Assembly (NCBI GenBank): GCA_016124665.1
Contig: WGNH01000011.1
Location: 79,832 to 143,831 of the forward strand
DNA: 64,000 nucleotides
Direction: 5' to 3'
DNA from: Alphaproteobacteria bacterium
Lineage (GTDB): Bacteria; Pseudomonadota; Alphaproteobacteria; Caulobacterales; Maricaulaceae
A model generated the notes under the pieces. The model made no database searches, was not told the DNA's origin, and saw only the letters and a program-made list of their open reading frames with translations. Positions 35,425 to 45,473 of the stretch are shown here, in pieces. Within the stretch, counting starts at the first letter, position 1; each line of letters opens with the position of its first letter. A program made the translations under genes and the position numbers.

Positions 35425-36324
35425 ATGCCCCGCGCTATTGAAATCGTCGAAGTCGGTCCACGCGACGGGCTGCAGAATGACCCGGTATTGATGCCGACAG
35501 ATGTGAAGCTGGAATTCATAGACCGGCTGATCGGTGCCGGGGTCAAACGCATGGAAGCGGCCAGTTTTGTCCATCCGAAACTGGTGCCGGCGATGGCGGA
35601 TTCCGATGCCATCATGGCGCAGGTCCCCCGCGGCAAGGGCGTCAGATATATCGGCCTGGCCCTGAATGAGCGTGGCATGCGCCGGGCGCTGGATGCGAAA
35701 TGCGATGAGGTGAATTTCGTCATGGTGGCGTCCGAAGGCTTTGGCAAACGCAATCAGAATGCAACACCGGAGGAAACGGCTGACCTGTTCGACAAGATTG
35801 CGGTGCTCGCCCATGATGACGGCGTGCCGGTGTCGGTGACGATCTCTGTCGCTTTTGGCGATCCCTTCGACGGGGAGGTGCCGGTCGACCGTGTGGCCAT
35901 GCTGGCGGGGCGTGCCGCCGCAGCCGGTGCGGTGGAAATCGCGCTCGGTGACACGATTGGCGTGGCCAATCCCTGGGATGTCAGGGAGCGGATTGATGCC
36001 GCGCGGACCGCCGCCCCGGATGCGCGTCTGCGCCTGCATTTTCACAATACGCGCAATACCGCCATGGCCAATATATACGCGGCTGTGGAGGCCGGCGTGG
36101 ATGTGATTGATGCCTCGGTGGGCGGGATTGGCGGTTGTCCCTTTGCGCCGAAAGCCACGGGAAATGTCGCAACCGAGGATGTCGTCTATATGCTGGAACG
36201 CGGCGGGTATGATACCGGGCTGGATCTGTCAAAGCTGATCGAAACCGCCAAATGGCTGGAAAGCGAAGGACTCAGACATCCGGTCGATTCTGCCCTGGCC
36301 AAGGCCGGTGGTTTTCCGGGCTAA
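35425..36324 (+). CDS. Hydroxymethylglutaryl-CoA lyase
   Basis: A 299-aa DRE-TIM-type metalloenzyme. VEVGPRDGLQNDP near residue 8 carries the metal-binding Asp and catalytic Arg; MEAASFVHPKLVPAMAD is near 44, ALGDTIGVANPWDV near 173 and LHFHNTRNTAMAN near 197; the catalytic loop GGIGGCPFAPKATGNVATEDV near 233 has the essential Cys. It cleaves HMG-CoA to acetoacetate and acetyl-CoA in leucine degradation. It lies 3 bp behind the ArnT-like gene, an unrelated function, so the shared transcript may be incidental. Confidence 0.93.
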   Translation: MPRAIEIVEVGPRDGLQNDPVLMPTDVKLEFIDRLIGAGVKRMEAASFVHPKLVPAMADSDAIMAQVPRGKGVRYIGLALNERGMRRALDAKCDEVNFVMVASEGFGKRNQNATPEETADLFDKIAVLAHDDGVPVSVTISVAFGDPFDGEVPVDRVAMLAGRAAAAGAVEIALGDTIGVANPWDVRERIDAARTAAPDARLRLHFHNTRNTAMANIYAAVEAGVDVIDASVGGIGGCPFAPKATGNVATEDVVYMLERGGYDTGLDLSKLIETAKWLESEGLRHPVDSALAKAGGFPG

Positions 36325-37175
36325 CGCCGCAGAAAGCCGGTAATTTCGCTGATCAGGGCCCGCAGCATGATGGCCGTGAACAGGACGGGGGCGGCAATGA
36401 CGGTGGCAATGCGCCCGGCCGCGCCGGTGTTGAATTTCCAGAAATAGCGCAAAAAACTTCTGGCTTTTTCCAGTTCGACCGCAAACCGGCTGGCTCTGCT
36501 TGTGCCGCCCACATGCCGTACAATCGCATCCGGGACGAACCAGACGCTCGGGGCGCGGCGGCACAGATCAATGTCCTCGACGTGAAGGAAATAGCCTTCA
36601 TCAAAACCGCCCAGCTGATCGAATCCGGATTTTGCCATCGCGAAAGCCGCGCCGGAGATGGCACCGACCTGCACCGGTGCTTCCGGCAAAGCATCATTTT
36701 CCATTCCGAAAGGCCTGGCCAGTCCCAGTCTCGCCAATCCGCTGAAGGCCGCAAAGGCACGCCAGAGCGTCAGCTCGCGGCGGCGCGATCCGCTCTGCTC
36801 CCGGCCATCCGTGCCGAGTATCCGGGCACCGGCGATAGCGGTGGGCTCTTCACATGGCAGCGCCGCAACAAGCCGCCGGGCCGCACCGGCGTCAGGTTCG
36901 GCATCCGGATTGATAAAAAACAGAAAATCACTTTTGGCATGCGTCGCGCCGATATTGCAGCCCCGGCCAAATCCGAGGTTTTTGTTCGTCCGGACAATGC
37001 GCAGCCGGGTCTGGTCCCGGGCGAGGTCATCCAGCATTTTTCGGACAGCCGGCGGATTTTCATGATCTATGAGCACCAGCTCCGTGATATCGGGATCCGC
37101 GAGCACGGCCTTTATGGCCTCAAACAACACCGGCCCGGTGTGCCAACTGACCATGATGGCGCTGATCGACGGCAT
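36321..37175 (-). CDS. GT2 glycosyltransferase, rhamnosyltransferase-like
   Basis: A 284-aa family 2 enzyme. SAIMVSWHTGPVL opens the fold; LVLIDHENPP near residue 33, NKNLGFGRGCNIGA near 64 and FFINPDAEPD near 87 form the nucleotide-sugar site; AISGAAFAMAKSGFDQLGGFDEGYFLHVEDIDLCRR (split around 166-200) is the acceptor/metal region. A hydrophobic C-terminal stretch lies near 255-275. WbbL/RfbN-type enzymes add rhamnose to glycans. It starts 3 bp beyond the O-antigen ligase stop in a leftward pair; I reject the longer frame from 37421. Confidence 0.87.
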   Translation of the reverse strand: MPSISAIMVSWHTGPVLFEAIKAVLADPDITELVLIDHENPPAVRKMLDDLARDQTRLRIVRTNKNLGFGRGCNIGATHAKSDFLFFINPDAEPDAGAARRLVAALPCEEPTAIAGARILGTDGREQSGSRRRELTLWRAFAAFSGLARLGLARPFGMENDALPEAPVQVGAISGAAFAMAKSGFDQLGGFDEGYFLHVEDIDLCRRAPSVWFVPDAIVRHVGGTSRASRFAVELEKARSFLRYFWKFNTGAAGRIATVIAAPVLFTAIMLRALISEITGFLRR

Positions 37176-37177
37176 GA

Positions 37178-38398
37178 TCAGTTCACCTGCGGACGCGCGG
37201 CCAGGAAAGTGGTTCCAGCGATAGCGACGGCGAGCGCCGCCGCATGCCATTCCTGCCAGATGCCATAGCTGAAAAGGATAAAGCAGAAATAGGCGGTCGC
37301 GACCCAGGCAATGGCGGCCGCCTGCAAACGCGACAGCAGCGGCGCGCCGGCAATGCGCCCGCCCATCATGACAAGCGCCAGGGCAATCAGGATGGCGCCA
37401 AACGCCCCGGTCTCCATCCATACCTGAAGCGGGGCATTATGCGGATGCAAAGGGAGGAGTTGCTGGACCGTACCGCGGATTTCCGCTTCCCCGTCAATCA
37501 CCCGGCCAGCATCGAGCCCCCACCCCGTCCACGGGCGTTCGGACAGGCGCTCCCCTGTGAAGCGCCAGATTTCGAGGCGGATCTCCCAGGATTCCGGCAG
37601 GCGGGACCGGATCGCGTCCGGTAAAGCGGCCGCCACGGATGGCAGGGTCAATGGCACGACGACAAAAGCCCCGGCCATGCCGCCGAAGATCGCCGAGAGC
37701 GCCCCGCGTGGCCAGAAATAAGCCAGCGCTGCTGCCGCGGATGCAGCAATAAAGGCCACCGTATTTACCTCGAGACCAAAGCCCAGCGACATCATGCCGG
37801 TCAGCGCGATCAGGAGCAGGCCAATCAGGGGGCCGCCTTCGCGCCAGGCCAGCGCCGCTGCCGGGCCTGCAAACAATATGGCCAGCAAGGCGCCGTGACC
37901 GAGACTGCGATTGACCTGGTTGATGGTGTGCTGATTGCCGGCAGGCGCGCCTTCGACGGCGACTTTATAGGCCAGGGTTGCCTCGCCGCCGGATACGAAT
38001 TCGGCAAACAGGTAGAGGGACGCCATAAACGCCATGAAGATGAACATGGCTTCTGCCCGGGCACGCCAGCGGCCCCGCAGATGGGCCACAGCAAAGGCAA
38101 AGGCGGCATAAAGCGGAATTCCGATGAGCAGCTTGATCGCCTGATCCGCCTTGTCATAGGGCGACCATGTCCAGCTCAGCGCGGCCCAGCCGACAAATAG
38201 CGCGGCCAGCAGGGCTTCCCAGGGAATGTCCCTGCGCAGACGGAGTATCTGTTTCCATGGCAAGGCGATAAGTCCGCCAAGCGCGACAAAGGGCGGAAGC
38301 GGCAGACCGCCGGCAATGGCCGATACCCCCGCAAAAAACATCACGATGACCGCTGTGATTCCGGGCCTTGCCTGGCCTGTATCCGGAAAAGCGGTCAT
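37178..38398 (-). CDS. O-antigen ligase/polymerase family protein (Wzy_C)
   Basis: A 406-aa polytopic membrane protein with about eleven hydrophobic segments. A large periplasmic loop near residues 255-335 holds the Wzy_C features: RLPESWEIRLEIWRFTGERL, WTGWGLDAGRVI and LLPLHPHNAPLQVWMETG, with the conserved His pair. The family joins O-antigen to lipid A core or polymerises polysaccharide units. It precedes the rhamnosyltransferase-like gene, so both probably build a surface polysaccharide. It lies downstream of thrS on the same strand, 12 bp away. Confidence 0.85.
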   Translation of the reverse strand: MTAFPDTGQARPGITAVIVMFFAGVSAIAGGLPLPPFVALGGLIALPWKQILRLRRDIPWEALLAALFVGWAALSWTWSPYDKADQAIKLLIGIPLYAAFAFAVAHLRGRWRARAEAMFIFMAFMASLYLFAEFVSGGEATLAYKVAVEGAPAGNQHTINQVNRSLGHGALLAILFAGPAAALAWREGGPLIGLLLIALTGMMSLGFGLEVNTVAFIAASAAAALAYFWPRGALSAIFGGMAGAFVVVPLTLPSVAAALPDAIRSRLPESWEIRLEIWRFTGERLSERPWTGWGLDAGRVIDGEAEIRGTVQQLLPLHPHNAPLQVWMETGAFGAILIALALVMMGGRIAGAPLLSRLQAAAIAWVATAYFCFILFSYGIWQEWHAAALAVAIAGTTFLAARPQVN

Positions 38399-38410
38399 CG
38401 CGATGATATC

Positions 38411-40342
38411 CTAGGTGCGCTTGAGGTCGGGCGGTGTGGCACTTTCGGCCAGTTGCTTCACAGCATCCTCCAGGCCGAGGATTTCCTGTTGCTTGTTGCC
38501 TTCCCCCAGGAAGCGGAGCGCGACCTGACGGTTTTCGGCTTCCTTCATGCCGACAACGGCAATCACGGGGACCTTGCCGACAGAATGTTCGCGGACCTTG
38601 TAATTGATCTTCTCGTTGCGGAAGTCGGTCTTCACACGCAGGCCGGCCTTGCGCAGCGTGGCGGCCACCTCCTCGCCATAGCCATCGGCTTCGGACGTGA
38701 TCGTTGCGACCACCACCTGCAGCGGCGCCAGCCAGAGCGGGAACTTGCCGGCATAATTCTCGATGAGGATGCCGATAAAGCGCTCGAACGAGCCGAGAAT
38801 CGCCCGGTGCAGCATGACCGGGCGATGCTTGTCATTGTCCTCGCCGACGAATTCCGCATCCAGGCGCTCGGGCAGCACGAAATCGACCTGCAAGGTGCCA
38901 CACTGCCAGTCACGGCCAATGGCATCGCGCAGAACGAATTCCAGCTTGGGTCCGTAAAACGCTCCCTCGCCCGGATTGAGGATCATCTCGACACCGGCGG
39001 CTTCGGTTGCGTCCTTCAACGCCTTTTCCGCCTTGTCCCACGTCTCGTCGGATCCGGAGCGGACGTCCGGCCGGTCGGAGAATTTGACGATGAAATCCTC
39101 GAAGCCGAGATCGGCATACACCGAATTCAGCAATTCGATGAAGGACGCCGTTTCGCTCTCGATCTGGTTTTCCAGACAGAAGATATGCGCGTCATCCTGA
39201 ACAAAGCCGCGCACCCGCATCAGTCCGTGCAGCGCGCCGGACGGCTCATAGCGCGAGCAGGAGCCGAACTCGGCCATGCGCAGCGGCAGATCGCGATAGG
39301 ATTTCTGGCCCGACCGGAAAATCTGGACGTGGGCCGGGCAATTCATCGGCTTGAGCGCGAGGACTTCCCCGTCCTCGGTCTGGGCCGTGAACATGTTCTC
39401 CCGGAATTTCTCCCAGTGGCCGGATTTTTCCCAGAGGGAGCGATCAATGAGAGAGGGCGTTTTGACCTCCTCGTATTTCGCGTCTTCCAACCGCCGGCGC
39501 ATGTAGTTTTCCAGCGTGCGGTACAGCGTCCAGCCCTTGTCGTGCCAGAAGACCTGACCACGGGCCTCTTCCTGCATGTGGAAGAGATCCATGGCGCGGC
39601 CGACACGGCGGTGATCGCGTTTTTCGGCTTCCTCCAGGCGCATGAGATGGGCGTTGAGCTGCTTGTCGTCTGCCCAGGCCGTGCCGTAGATGCGCTGCAG
39701 CATGGCATTGCGGTGGTCGCCGCGCCAATAGGCGCCGGCGACCTTCATCAACTTGAAGGATTTACCGATCCGGCCCGTCGAGGGCAGGTGCGGTCCACGG
39801 CAGAGATCGATCCAGTCGCCCTGGCGGTAGATCGTGATGACCTCGTCTTCCGGCAGATCGCGGATCAGCTCGGCCTTGTACTTTTCGCCAATGCGCTCGA
39901 AGTGGGCAATCGCGTCATCGCGGTCCCAGACCTCGCGCTCGAAGGGCAGGTCGCGATCGACGATTTCGGCCATGCGCTTTTCGATGGCCTCGAAATCCTC
40001 CGTGGAGAAGGGTTCGTCACGGGCGAAGTCGTAATAGAAGCCGTCCTCGATGGCCGGGCCGATCGTGACCTGGGTGCCGGGGAAAAGCTCCTGCACGGCC
40101 TGCGCCAGAATATGCGCCGCATCATGGCGGATCACTTCCAGCGCTTCCGGTTGGTCGCGCGTGACCAGTTCGACCCTTGCATCCCCGTCGAGGGGGCGCG
40201 TCAGATCCCATTCCCGGCCATCGACTTTGGCGATGATGGCCTTCTTGGCCAGTGATTTGGATATGCCCTCCGCGAGGTCCATCGGGCTGGCGCCGTCGGG
40301 AAGCTCCCGGACAGCCCCATCGGGCAGCGTTACATTGATCAT
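38411..40342 (-). CDS. thrS: Threonyl-tRNA synthetase
   Basis: A 643-aa class II synthetase of full length. TGS domain ([17 protein letters not shown]) at the N terminus, editing domain with [16 protein letters not shown] near residue 73 and the Cys of [11 protein letters not shown] near 182, then catalytic motif 2 ([31 protein letters not shown], split near 358-390) and motif 3 [17 protein letters not shown] near 512, and a C-terminal anticodon-binding domain. Its start overlaps the yidD stop codon by 4 nt. Confidence 0.96.
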   Translation of the reverse strand: MINVTLPDGAVRELPDGASPMDLAEGISKSLAKKAIIAKVDGREWDLTRPLDGDARVELVTRDQPEALEVIRHDAAHILAQAVQELFPGTQVTIGPAIEDGFYYDFARDEPFSTEDFEAIEKRMAEIVDRDLPFEREVWDRDDAIAHFERIGEKYKAELIRDLPEDEVITIYRQGDWIDLCRGPHLPSTGRIGKSFKLMKVAGAYWRGDHRNAMLQRIYGTAWADDKQLNAHLMRLEEAEKRDHRRVGRAMDLFHMQEEARGQVFWHDKGWTLYRTLENYMRRRLEDAKYEEVKTPSLIDRSLWEKSGHWEKFRENMFTAQTEDGEVLALKPMNCPAHVQIFRSGQKSYRDLPLRMAEFGSCSRYEPSGALHGLMRVRGFVQDDAHIFCLENQIESETASFIELLNSVYADLGFEDFIVKFSDRPDVRSGSDETWDKAEKALKDATEAAGVEMILNPGEGAFYGPKLEFVLRDAIGRDWQCGTLQVDFVLPERLDAEFVGEDNDKHRPVMLHRAILGSFERFIGILIENYAGKFPLWLAPLQVVVATITSEADGYGEEVAATLRKAGLRVKTDFRNEKINYKVREHSVGKVPVIAVVGMKEAENRQVALRFLGEGNKQQEILGLEDAVKQLAESATPPDLKRT

Positions 40343-40689
40343 GTCTCTTCGTCCTGTTGTCCGGACCGGCCGTTTGAAGGGTTCCTAGCCGCTTCACGCG
40401 GAAGGCGAAAGCGGTGAAGCGCCCACCAGGGCACATTCGTCTGCTTTTCCGGTGCCGGATCATAGCCGTGAGTGCCACCGGGGCGGCATCTGGCGATGCG
40501 TCCGAGTGTCAGCCAGATGGCCCGCCACGCGCCCTGGTGACGCACGCAATCGACGCCATAGGCCGAACAGGTCGGCTCATGACGGCAGCGCACGCCCAGC
40601 GCATAGAAAAGCGGCGAGAGCGTCCATTGATAGACGCGCACGGCCGCGATCAGTATCGCGCTGAAGGGTTTGAACGACGGTTCGCTCAT
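40339..40689 (-). CDS. yidD: Membrane protein insertion efficiency factor YidD
   Basis: A 116-aa protein beginning [14 protein letters not shown]. The Haemolytic-type core reads [34 protein letters not shown] near residues 15-48, with the conserved Cys pair, followed by [16 protein letters not shown] near 70. YidD aids membrane protein insertion with YidC. The C-terminal 30 residues beyond GYDPAPE are an Arg-rich tail. I reject the longer frame (to 40800) because its extra residues are unlike the family. Confidence 0.9.
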   Translation of the reverse strand: MSEPSFKPFSAILIAAVRVYQWTLSPLFYALGVRCRHEPTCSAYGVDCVRHQGAWRAIWLTLGRIARCRPGGTHGYDPAPEKQTNVPWWALHRFRLPREAARNPSNGRSGQQDEET

Positions 40690-40812
40690 CGGCTTGTTGA
40701 TCCTGAACACCGGCGGGACACACCCGCTGGCCGGTTGTGTAGGTGATTTGGTCGGGTTCGGGAATTCCGGACCGGCGGAAAATGTCTGCTGGCAGAGCAA
40801 ACGCCGCCGGCC

Positions 40813-41250
40813 CTAGCCGGTTGCGGTGGGGGTCAGCGCGGTCTCACACGCTTCTGCGGCAGCCTCGAACGCCAGCTGGATGGACGCATGACGGGCCGGA
40901 TAATCCCGGGCGGCGTCCAGTTCGGACAGGGCGGCAAAGCGGCCTTGCGGCGCGGGCCCACCCTTCAGCATGGCGGCCAGCGCATCGCGGGCCTCGCGGA
41001 TTTCATCGATGGAGGCACCGATGGCATTCGCCCCCAGCACCGAGGCCGAGGCCTGTCCCAGCGCGCAGGCTTTCACCTCGAGGCCGATCTCGGCGATGCG
41101 GTCCTTTTCAAGCCGCACCTCCACCTCCACCGCCGAGCCGCACAGGCGGGAGACACGGCGCGCAGCCCCGTCAGCGCGGGCGAGCCGGCCGATATGCGGA
41201 ATCTCCGCGGCGAGACGTAAAATCCCGCTGGAATAGAGTGCGTCTTTCAT
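40813..41250 (-). CDS. NifU/IscU-like iron-sulfur scaffold protein
   Basis: A 145-aa protein of the IscU/NifU N-terminal family. The three cluster-ligand cysteines fit RLCGSAV near residue 36, EVKACALGQASASVL near 60 and EACETAL near 134. These short alphaproteobacterial scaffolds commonly occur beside yidD or folE, as here. They are assumed to hold or pass on Fe-S clusters. It is upstream of yidD on the same strand, about 120 bp apart. Confidence 0.82.
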   Translation of the reverse strand: MKDALYSSGILRLAAEIPHIGRLARADGAARRVSRLCGSAVEVEVRLEKDRIAEIGLEVKACALGQASASVLGANAIGASIDEIREARDALAAMLKGGPAPQGRFAALSELDAARDYPARHASIQLAFEAAAEACETALTPTATG

Positions 41251-41332
41251 TGTGGCAGGGGATATAGGCGAATTGTGGCGGAAGTGCTACCTTCCATGCC
41301 GCGCTGCGGCCAAATACTCACTATGCGCGTCC

Positions 41333-41392
41333 TGCTCCGGCTTGACCGGAGCATCTCGTGATCAAGGAGACCCTCCGATCAAGTCGGAGGGA
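41333..41392. repeat. REP-like paired palindrome, copy 1
   Basis: Two palindromes: TGCTCCGG-CTTGA-CCGGAGCA at 41333-41353 and CCCTCCGA-TCAAG-TCGGAGGG at 41371-41391. The second and its left flank are identical over 27 bp to copy 3 near 61917-61943, and the layout matches copy 2 at 58052. It lies in the 212-bp gap between cysS and the NifU-like gene. Confidence 0.85.
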
Positions 41393-41462
41393 GTCGCCGA
41401 TTCTGGTCCGTGAGTGCTGAGCGACCGGCCGCCCCCCGTAAACGGGGCAGGAAAACCTGCGG

Positions 41463-42839
41463 TTATCCCATCCGCCAGGTGGTGCCTTCCGGGCCGTCAT
41501 CGACGAGGACCTTGCGTTTGTCGAGTTCCTCGCGGAGGGCATCGGCTTTTGCGAAATCCTTCGCCTGCCGCGCCGCCGTGCGGTCCAGAATGAGCTGGTC
41601 GATTGCGGCTCGATCTTCCGGTGAGAGCGCATCAATGCCGAACCAGGCATCGGGCACGCTTTCCAGAAGGCCCAGCGCATGGCCACCGGCCAGCAAATCA
41701 GCGGCAGCCGCCTGACGATCCGCATCACTCTGGGCCCGGTTGGCTTCTCCGGCCAACGCAAAGAGCGCCGCCAGCGCCTTGGGCGTGTTGAGATCATCGG
41801 CCAGCGCCGCTTCCACCGTTTCGGGCACGTCAGCGGCGGGCGCGGCCTCGATCCGGCGCAGCACGCCATAAAGCCGGTCCAGCGATTTCTGCGAGGTGTG
41901 CAGGAGCTTCTGCGTCCAGTCGAGCGGGGCGCGGTAATGCGCCGTCAGCAAGGCATAGCGCAGCACTTCGCCGGGCCAGTCCCTGATCAGCTCGTGGACG
42001 AGTTTCACATTGCCTAGCGATTTGGACATCTTGGTGGAGTCCATCGACAGAAAGCCATTGTGCAGCCAGAAGCGCGCCATCGCCTTGCCGCCATGGGCGC
42101 AGACCGATTGTGCGATCTCGTTTTCATGGTGCGGGAATTTGAGGTCGGTGCCGCCGCCATGAATGTCGAAAATCTCGCCGAGATGCTTTTCCGCCATGGC
42201 CGAGCATTCGATATGCCAGCCCGGACGGCCGCGGCCCCAGGGGCTGTCCCAGCCGGGCTCGTCCTCTTTTGCCGGCTTCCACATGACGAAATCGGCCGGG
42301 TCCTTCTTGTAGGGGGCGACTTCCACCCGCGCCCCGGCGATCATGTCCTCGCGGTCACGCCGGGACAGCGCGCCATAGCGGTCATAGCTCTGCACGGAAA
42401 ACAGGACATGGCCTTCCGCCTCATAGGCATGGCCGCTCTCGATGAGGCGGGCGATCATGCCGATCATCTCGCCGATATGCTGTGTGGCATGCGGTTCCAG
42501 TGTCGGCGGCAAGACGCCGAGCGCGCCGGTATCCTGCCGGTAGATATCGGCAAATTTATCGGTAACCGCCTCGATCGGCTCGCCCAGATCGCGCGCCGCC
42601 TCGATGATCTTGTCATCCACATCGGTGATGTTGCGCGCATAGATGACATGATCCGCGCCATAGGTGCGGCGCAACAGGCGGAACAGCACGTCAAAGACGA
42701 CCGGCGGACGGGCATTGCCGATATGGGCATAGGACCAGACCGTCGGCCCGCAGACATACATCGTCACCCGTTTCGGATCGCCAGGCACAAAGGCCCGTTT
42801 CTGTCCTGTCAGCGAGTCGTGCAGTTGAAGCGTCGGCAT
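41463..42839 (-). CDS. cysS: Cysteinyl-tRNA synthetase
   Basis: A 458-aa class I synthetase. Zinc ligand region [19 protein letters not shown] near residue 27 includes the HIGH motif (HIGN), [15 protein letters not shown] near 64, [14 protein letters not shown] near 205 and [11 protein letters not shown] near 229 also bind zinc, and the KMSKS loop is [12 protein letters not shown] near 265. The C-terminal DALR domain is slightly short. It is divergent from folE, with 209 bp between starts in which I see no further feature. Confidence 0.96.
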   Translation of the reverse strand: MPTLQLHDSLTGQKRAFVPGDPKRVTMYVCGPTVWSYAHIGNARPPVVFDVLFRLLRRTYGADHVIYARNITDVDDKIIEAARDLGEPIEAVTDKFADIYRQDTGALGVLPPTLEPHATQHIGEMIGMIARLIESGHAYEAEGHVLFSVQSYDRYGALSRRDREDMIAGARVEVAPYKKDPADFVMWKPAKEDEPGWDSPWGRGRPGWHIECSAMAEKHLGEIFDIHGGGTDLKFPHHENEIAQSVCAHGGKAMARFWLHNGFLSMDSTKMSKSLGNVKLVHELIRDWPGEVLRYALLTAHYRAPLDWTQKLLHTSQKSLDRLYGVLRRIEAAPAADVPETVEAALADDLNTPKALAALFALAGEANRAQSDADRQAAAADLLAGGHALGLLESVPDAWFGIDALSPEDRAAIDQLILDRTAARQAKDFAKADALREELDKRKVLVDDGPEGTTWRMG

Positions 42840-43048
42840 GTGAGCCAGTCCTATCGTTTTGAGACATTTGCGTATAAAGTCGCTCCCTCCCTATGGACGG
42901 CGCGAATTCACGCCCTACATAGCGGTCTCGCACGGTGAGCGAAACCGGAAGAACTTCGGGCGGCTGAGTTTTGACGTCCTGTCCTTCGGTCCGGAAACCG
43001 GAACTACACGGAATGTGAAGGCATTCCCAACCCGAAAACGGAAGGATC

Positions 43049-43675
43049 ATGGTCAACATGGACGCCAAAACCCCCGTCAATCTGCGCCCTGACACCGCAG
43101 CTCCCGCCCGCCCCAGCCGCGACGAAGCCGAAGCGGCTGTGCGCACGCTGATCGCCTGGGCCGGGGACAACCCCAATCGCGAAGGCCTTCTGGATACGCC
43201 CAAGCGCGTCGCCAAGGCGTTCGAGGAATGGTTCTCCGGCTATGCCGCCGATCCGGCGCATGAGCTGTCACGCGTGTTCGAAGATGTGCAGGGCTATGAC
43301 GATATGGTGATGCTCACCAATATCGATGTCGAAAGCCATTGCGAACACCATCTCGCCCCGATCATGGGCGTCGCGCATGTCGCCTATCTGCCGCGCAAGA
43401 ATGTGGTCGGCATTTCCAAGATTGCCCGCGTGGTGGAGATTTTCTCCAAGCGCCTGCAAACGCAGGAAACCATGACCGCGCAGATCGCCGATACGCTGAT
43501 GGAGGCGATGGATGCGCGCGGCGTGGCCGTGCTGGTCGACGCCAAGCACCAGTGCATGACGACGCGCGGTGTGCATCACCCCAATGTCTCGACCATCACC
43601 ACCACCTTTGCCGGTGAGTTCAAGTCCGATGACGAGCTGCGCGGGCGTTTCATGCGCCTGGTGGAGCGGGCCTGA
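43049..43675 (+). CDS. folE: GTP cyclohydrolase I
   Basis: A 208-aa enzyme converting GTP to dihydroneopterin triphosphate, the first step of folate synthesis. LLDTPKRVAKAFEEWFSGY near residue 45, VESHCEHHLAPIMGVAHVAYLP near 92 with the zinc Cys and two His, and VLVDAKHQCMTTRGVHHPN near 157 with the second zinc Cys. MVNMDAKTPVN gives two possible starts (43049 or 43058); AAGGATC precedes the first. It is the last chromosomal gene before the inserted HEPN cassette. Confidence 0.95.
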   Translation: MVNMDAKTPVNLRPDTAAPARPSRDEAEAAVRTLIAWAGDNPNREGLLDTPKRVAKAFEEWFSGYAADPAHELSRVFEDVQGYDDMVMLTNIDVESHCEHHLAPIMGVAHVAYLPRKNVVGISKIARVVEIFSKRLQTQETMTAQIADTLMEAMDARGVAVLVDAKHQCMTTRGVHHPNVSTITTTFAGEFKSDDELRGRFMRLVERA

Positions 43676-43722
43676 GCGCCAAGCAAGCGTGACGGGGCGG
43701 TAAAGTTGCGCTAATCCGCGCG

Positions 43723-43734
43723 CATGACCGCCCC
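43723..43734 (+). repeat. Left 12-bp direct repeat of cassette
   Basis: CATGACCGCCCC at 43723-43734 is repeated exactly at 45474-45485. The right copy is the start of the rluD-type gene (ATG ACC GCC CC). The left copy therefore looks like a duplicated gene start: it reads MTAPNNLIGS then a stop. The AT-rich cassette lies exactly between the two copies. This suggests a target-site duplication or an att-type core. Confidence 0.8.
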
Positions 43735-43742
43735 GAATAACC

Positions 43743-44246
43743 TCATCGGGTCATAGCTTCTGCTAAGCTTAGTATTACCAGTTTGCCGGATTCGTATGAA
43801 TTCTTGATCTCTCCGTAATTTGTTGTTCTTGGACTCTGTCCCGAATGGACAAAACTATTTCGCCAAGTCAGCATATTACCGTACGCGCTCCTAATGCTTC
43901 CTCGACCGTCGCGAAGGTTTTGTTGTTCCCTCGAATCTAGCTTTCGTTGGAACTTCAGCCGATACTGTTCACCAAATTTCTTTGAGCGATTCTTGAGATC
44001 TTCTAAGCCGATCCGGCCATTCAACTTTTCAAATGAATTTTCAACATATTGACCGAATCTAATATGTTTCTTACGCGAGAAATCACAAAAAATTTCCTTG
44101 ATCGCCAACTCGTACACGGTAACGGCAGAAATCAAAACGAACCCCAGATATCGCCCCTTGATGAAGTCATCATCAACAGCATCAAACATCGAATCCAAAT
44201 GGACCAGATAATCGTCCGCTAGTTTGAAATGCTCATCGTATGCCAT
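43743..44246 (-). CDS. HEPN-domain protein (putative RNase toxin)
   Basis: A 167-aa protein, helical and AT-rich in coding sequence. The HEPN signature Rx4H is R129-N-S-F-V-H134 near the C terminus, and YELAIKEIFCDF near residue 45 matches the first conserved helix. It resembles the MAE_28990/RiboL-PSP-type HEPN families, in which the R and H form an RNase active site. Its ATG directly abuts the DUF262 stop codon (TAG-ATG), so both are translated from one message. Roles in phage defence or toxin function are inferred. Confidence 0.75.
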   Translation of the reverse strand: MAYDEHFKLADDYLVHLDSMFDAVDDDFIKGRYLGFVLISAVTVYELAIKEIFCDFSRKKHIRFGQYVENSFEKLNGRIGLEDLKNRSKKFGEQYRLKFQRKLDSREQQNLRDGRGSIRSAYGNMLTWRNSFVHSGQSPRTTNYGEIKNSYESGKLVILSLAEAMTR

Positions 44247-45368
44247 CTACTTAATAAGATACTTTTCAGCTAGACTTAACCGCTTTTCTACAAAAGATGC
44301 ATCGCTAGTATTAAAGAATATTGCCTCGCGATAATCTTCATCCGCAATCAAGTCTTCATATCGTTTGTCTAGATTTTTTGGAATCTTTCCATGATTTCTT
44401 ATGAGAACACTCATTATAGAATCCATAGCAGCTAAGTTTATAGGCCCGCGAACATTGAATGGTCGTTCAGGTAGTTCTTTAGATATTGCTTCTAGAACTG
44501 CTTCAAATGTTTTTTCGAATGATTTAAGTTTACCTGTCTTATCATGCTGACTCCGCCTCATTCGTTTATTCAGAAATTCTTTCATCGGCTTATCGTATTC
44601 ACTATGATCGTAGGTCATAGCAAATATTCGTAAGATCATCTCAACATCCCGCTTATGCTTATCTAAACGAGGCTTCCCAATAACTTTTCTCCAAAGCTTG
44701 TTTTCATTTAGCTCATGAAGCCGTTCAACTATTGGACCATGAAACACGCAGTTTCTGATCTCCTGAGGTTTAAGCGGCGTGCCACCAGTGTTAAGCCTTT
44801 CAAAAATATGAAAAATGCTCGTATCATCGTTGGATGGCGAAAGCTGTTTGATGTTTACGATGCGCAGGACGCTTTGCTTTAATTTCCGCTGATCTGATTG
44901 CGAAAGATCTTCGAACCGCTTTTTATGATAGGGACTATCTTCATCTAGTCCGGTTAAACGGAATACTTGCCGGCGGCCCTGAACGTTCTCGAATCCGAAA
45001 TAACCCTCGAAGAAAAAAATCACGCTGAGGATTCGTTGTTGCCCGTCTATGATCCAGTTCTTGTTTTCTTCATCAACATGAAAGAACGCCTGTGGCACTG
45101 GCAATCCTAATAGAAACGACTCTATAAGCAGCGAGCTTTGCTGAATTCGCCATACAAAACTTCTTTGAAACGGAGGAATTTGAATCTCGTCGTCCTTCCA
45201 CATATCAAGAAGCACGCTGAGATTTAGATCGGAAGGATAGGTGGCAATATGATACTTCACCAACGCCGATTCATCGTCTGTTTCTTCGTCAACAGCGATT
45301 TCTTCTTCGTTTTCTGTAGCATCTGAAGTCATTAATTTATCCCCGATCCACGTTTTGTATCGAACCAT
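44247..45368 (-). CDS. DUF262 (GmrS-like ParB-fold) protein
   Basis: A 373-aa protein. The DUF262 domain has IPPFQR at residues 64-69 and the DGQQR motif at 108-112 (NWIIDGQQRILSV), followed by IFERLNTGGTPLKPQEIRN near 190, all diagnostic. This ParB/Srx-like nucleotide-binding fold is the N-terminal module of the GmrSD modification-dependent restriction system. No DUF1524 HNH nuclease domain is fused; the C terminus is helical and unlike GmrSD. The acidic N terminus (residues 17-34) is probably disordered. AT-rich codon use contrasts with folE and rluD. Confidence 0.82.
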   Translation of the reverse strand: MVRYKTWIGDKLMTSDATENEEEIAVDEETDDESALVKYHIATYPSDLNLSVLLDMWKDDEIQIPPFQRSFVWRIQQSSLLIESFLLGLPVPQAFFHVDEENKNWIIDGQQRILSVIFFFEGYFGFENVQGRRQVFRLTGLDEDSPYHKKRFEDLSQSDQRKLKQSVLRIVNIKQLSPSNDDTSIFHIFERLNTGGTPLKPQEIRNCVFHGPIVERLHELNENKLWRKVIGKPRLDKHKRDVEMILRIFAMTYDHSEYDKPMKEFLNKRMRRSQHDKTGKLKSFEKTFEAVLEAISKELPERPFNVRGPINLAAMDSIMSVLIRNHGKIPKNLDKRYEDLIADEDYREAIFFNTSDASFVEKRLSLAEKYLIK

Positions 45369-45473
45369 AGGTTGGTTTCAATTCTCGTGCTAGTCTTGTT
45401 TAGGGTAACAAATCTGAGAAAGCCTATTCTAAACAAATTTCCGCCAATTGGATTATATTAGCGAACTAAGCGA

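Noticed and set aside
38453..40255. 600-aa plus-strand open frame
   Set aside because: It is entirely antisense to thrS, has no recognisable motif and arises from high GC codon structure.
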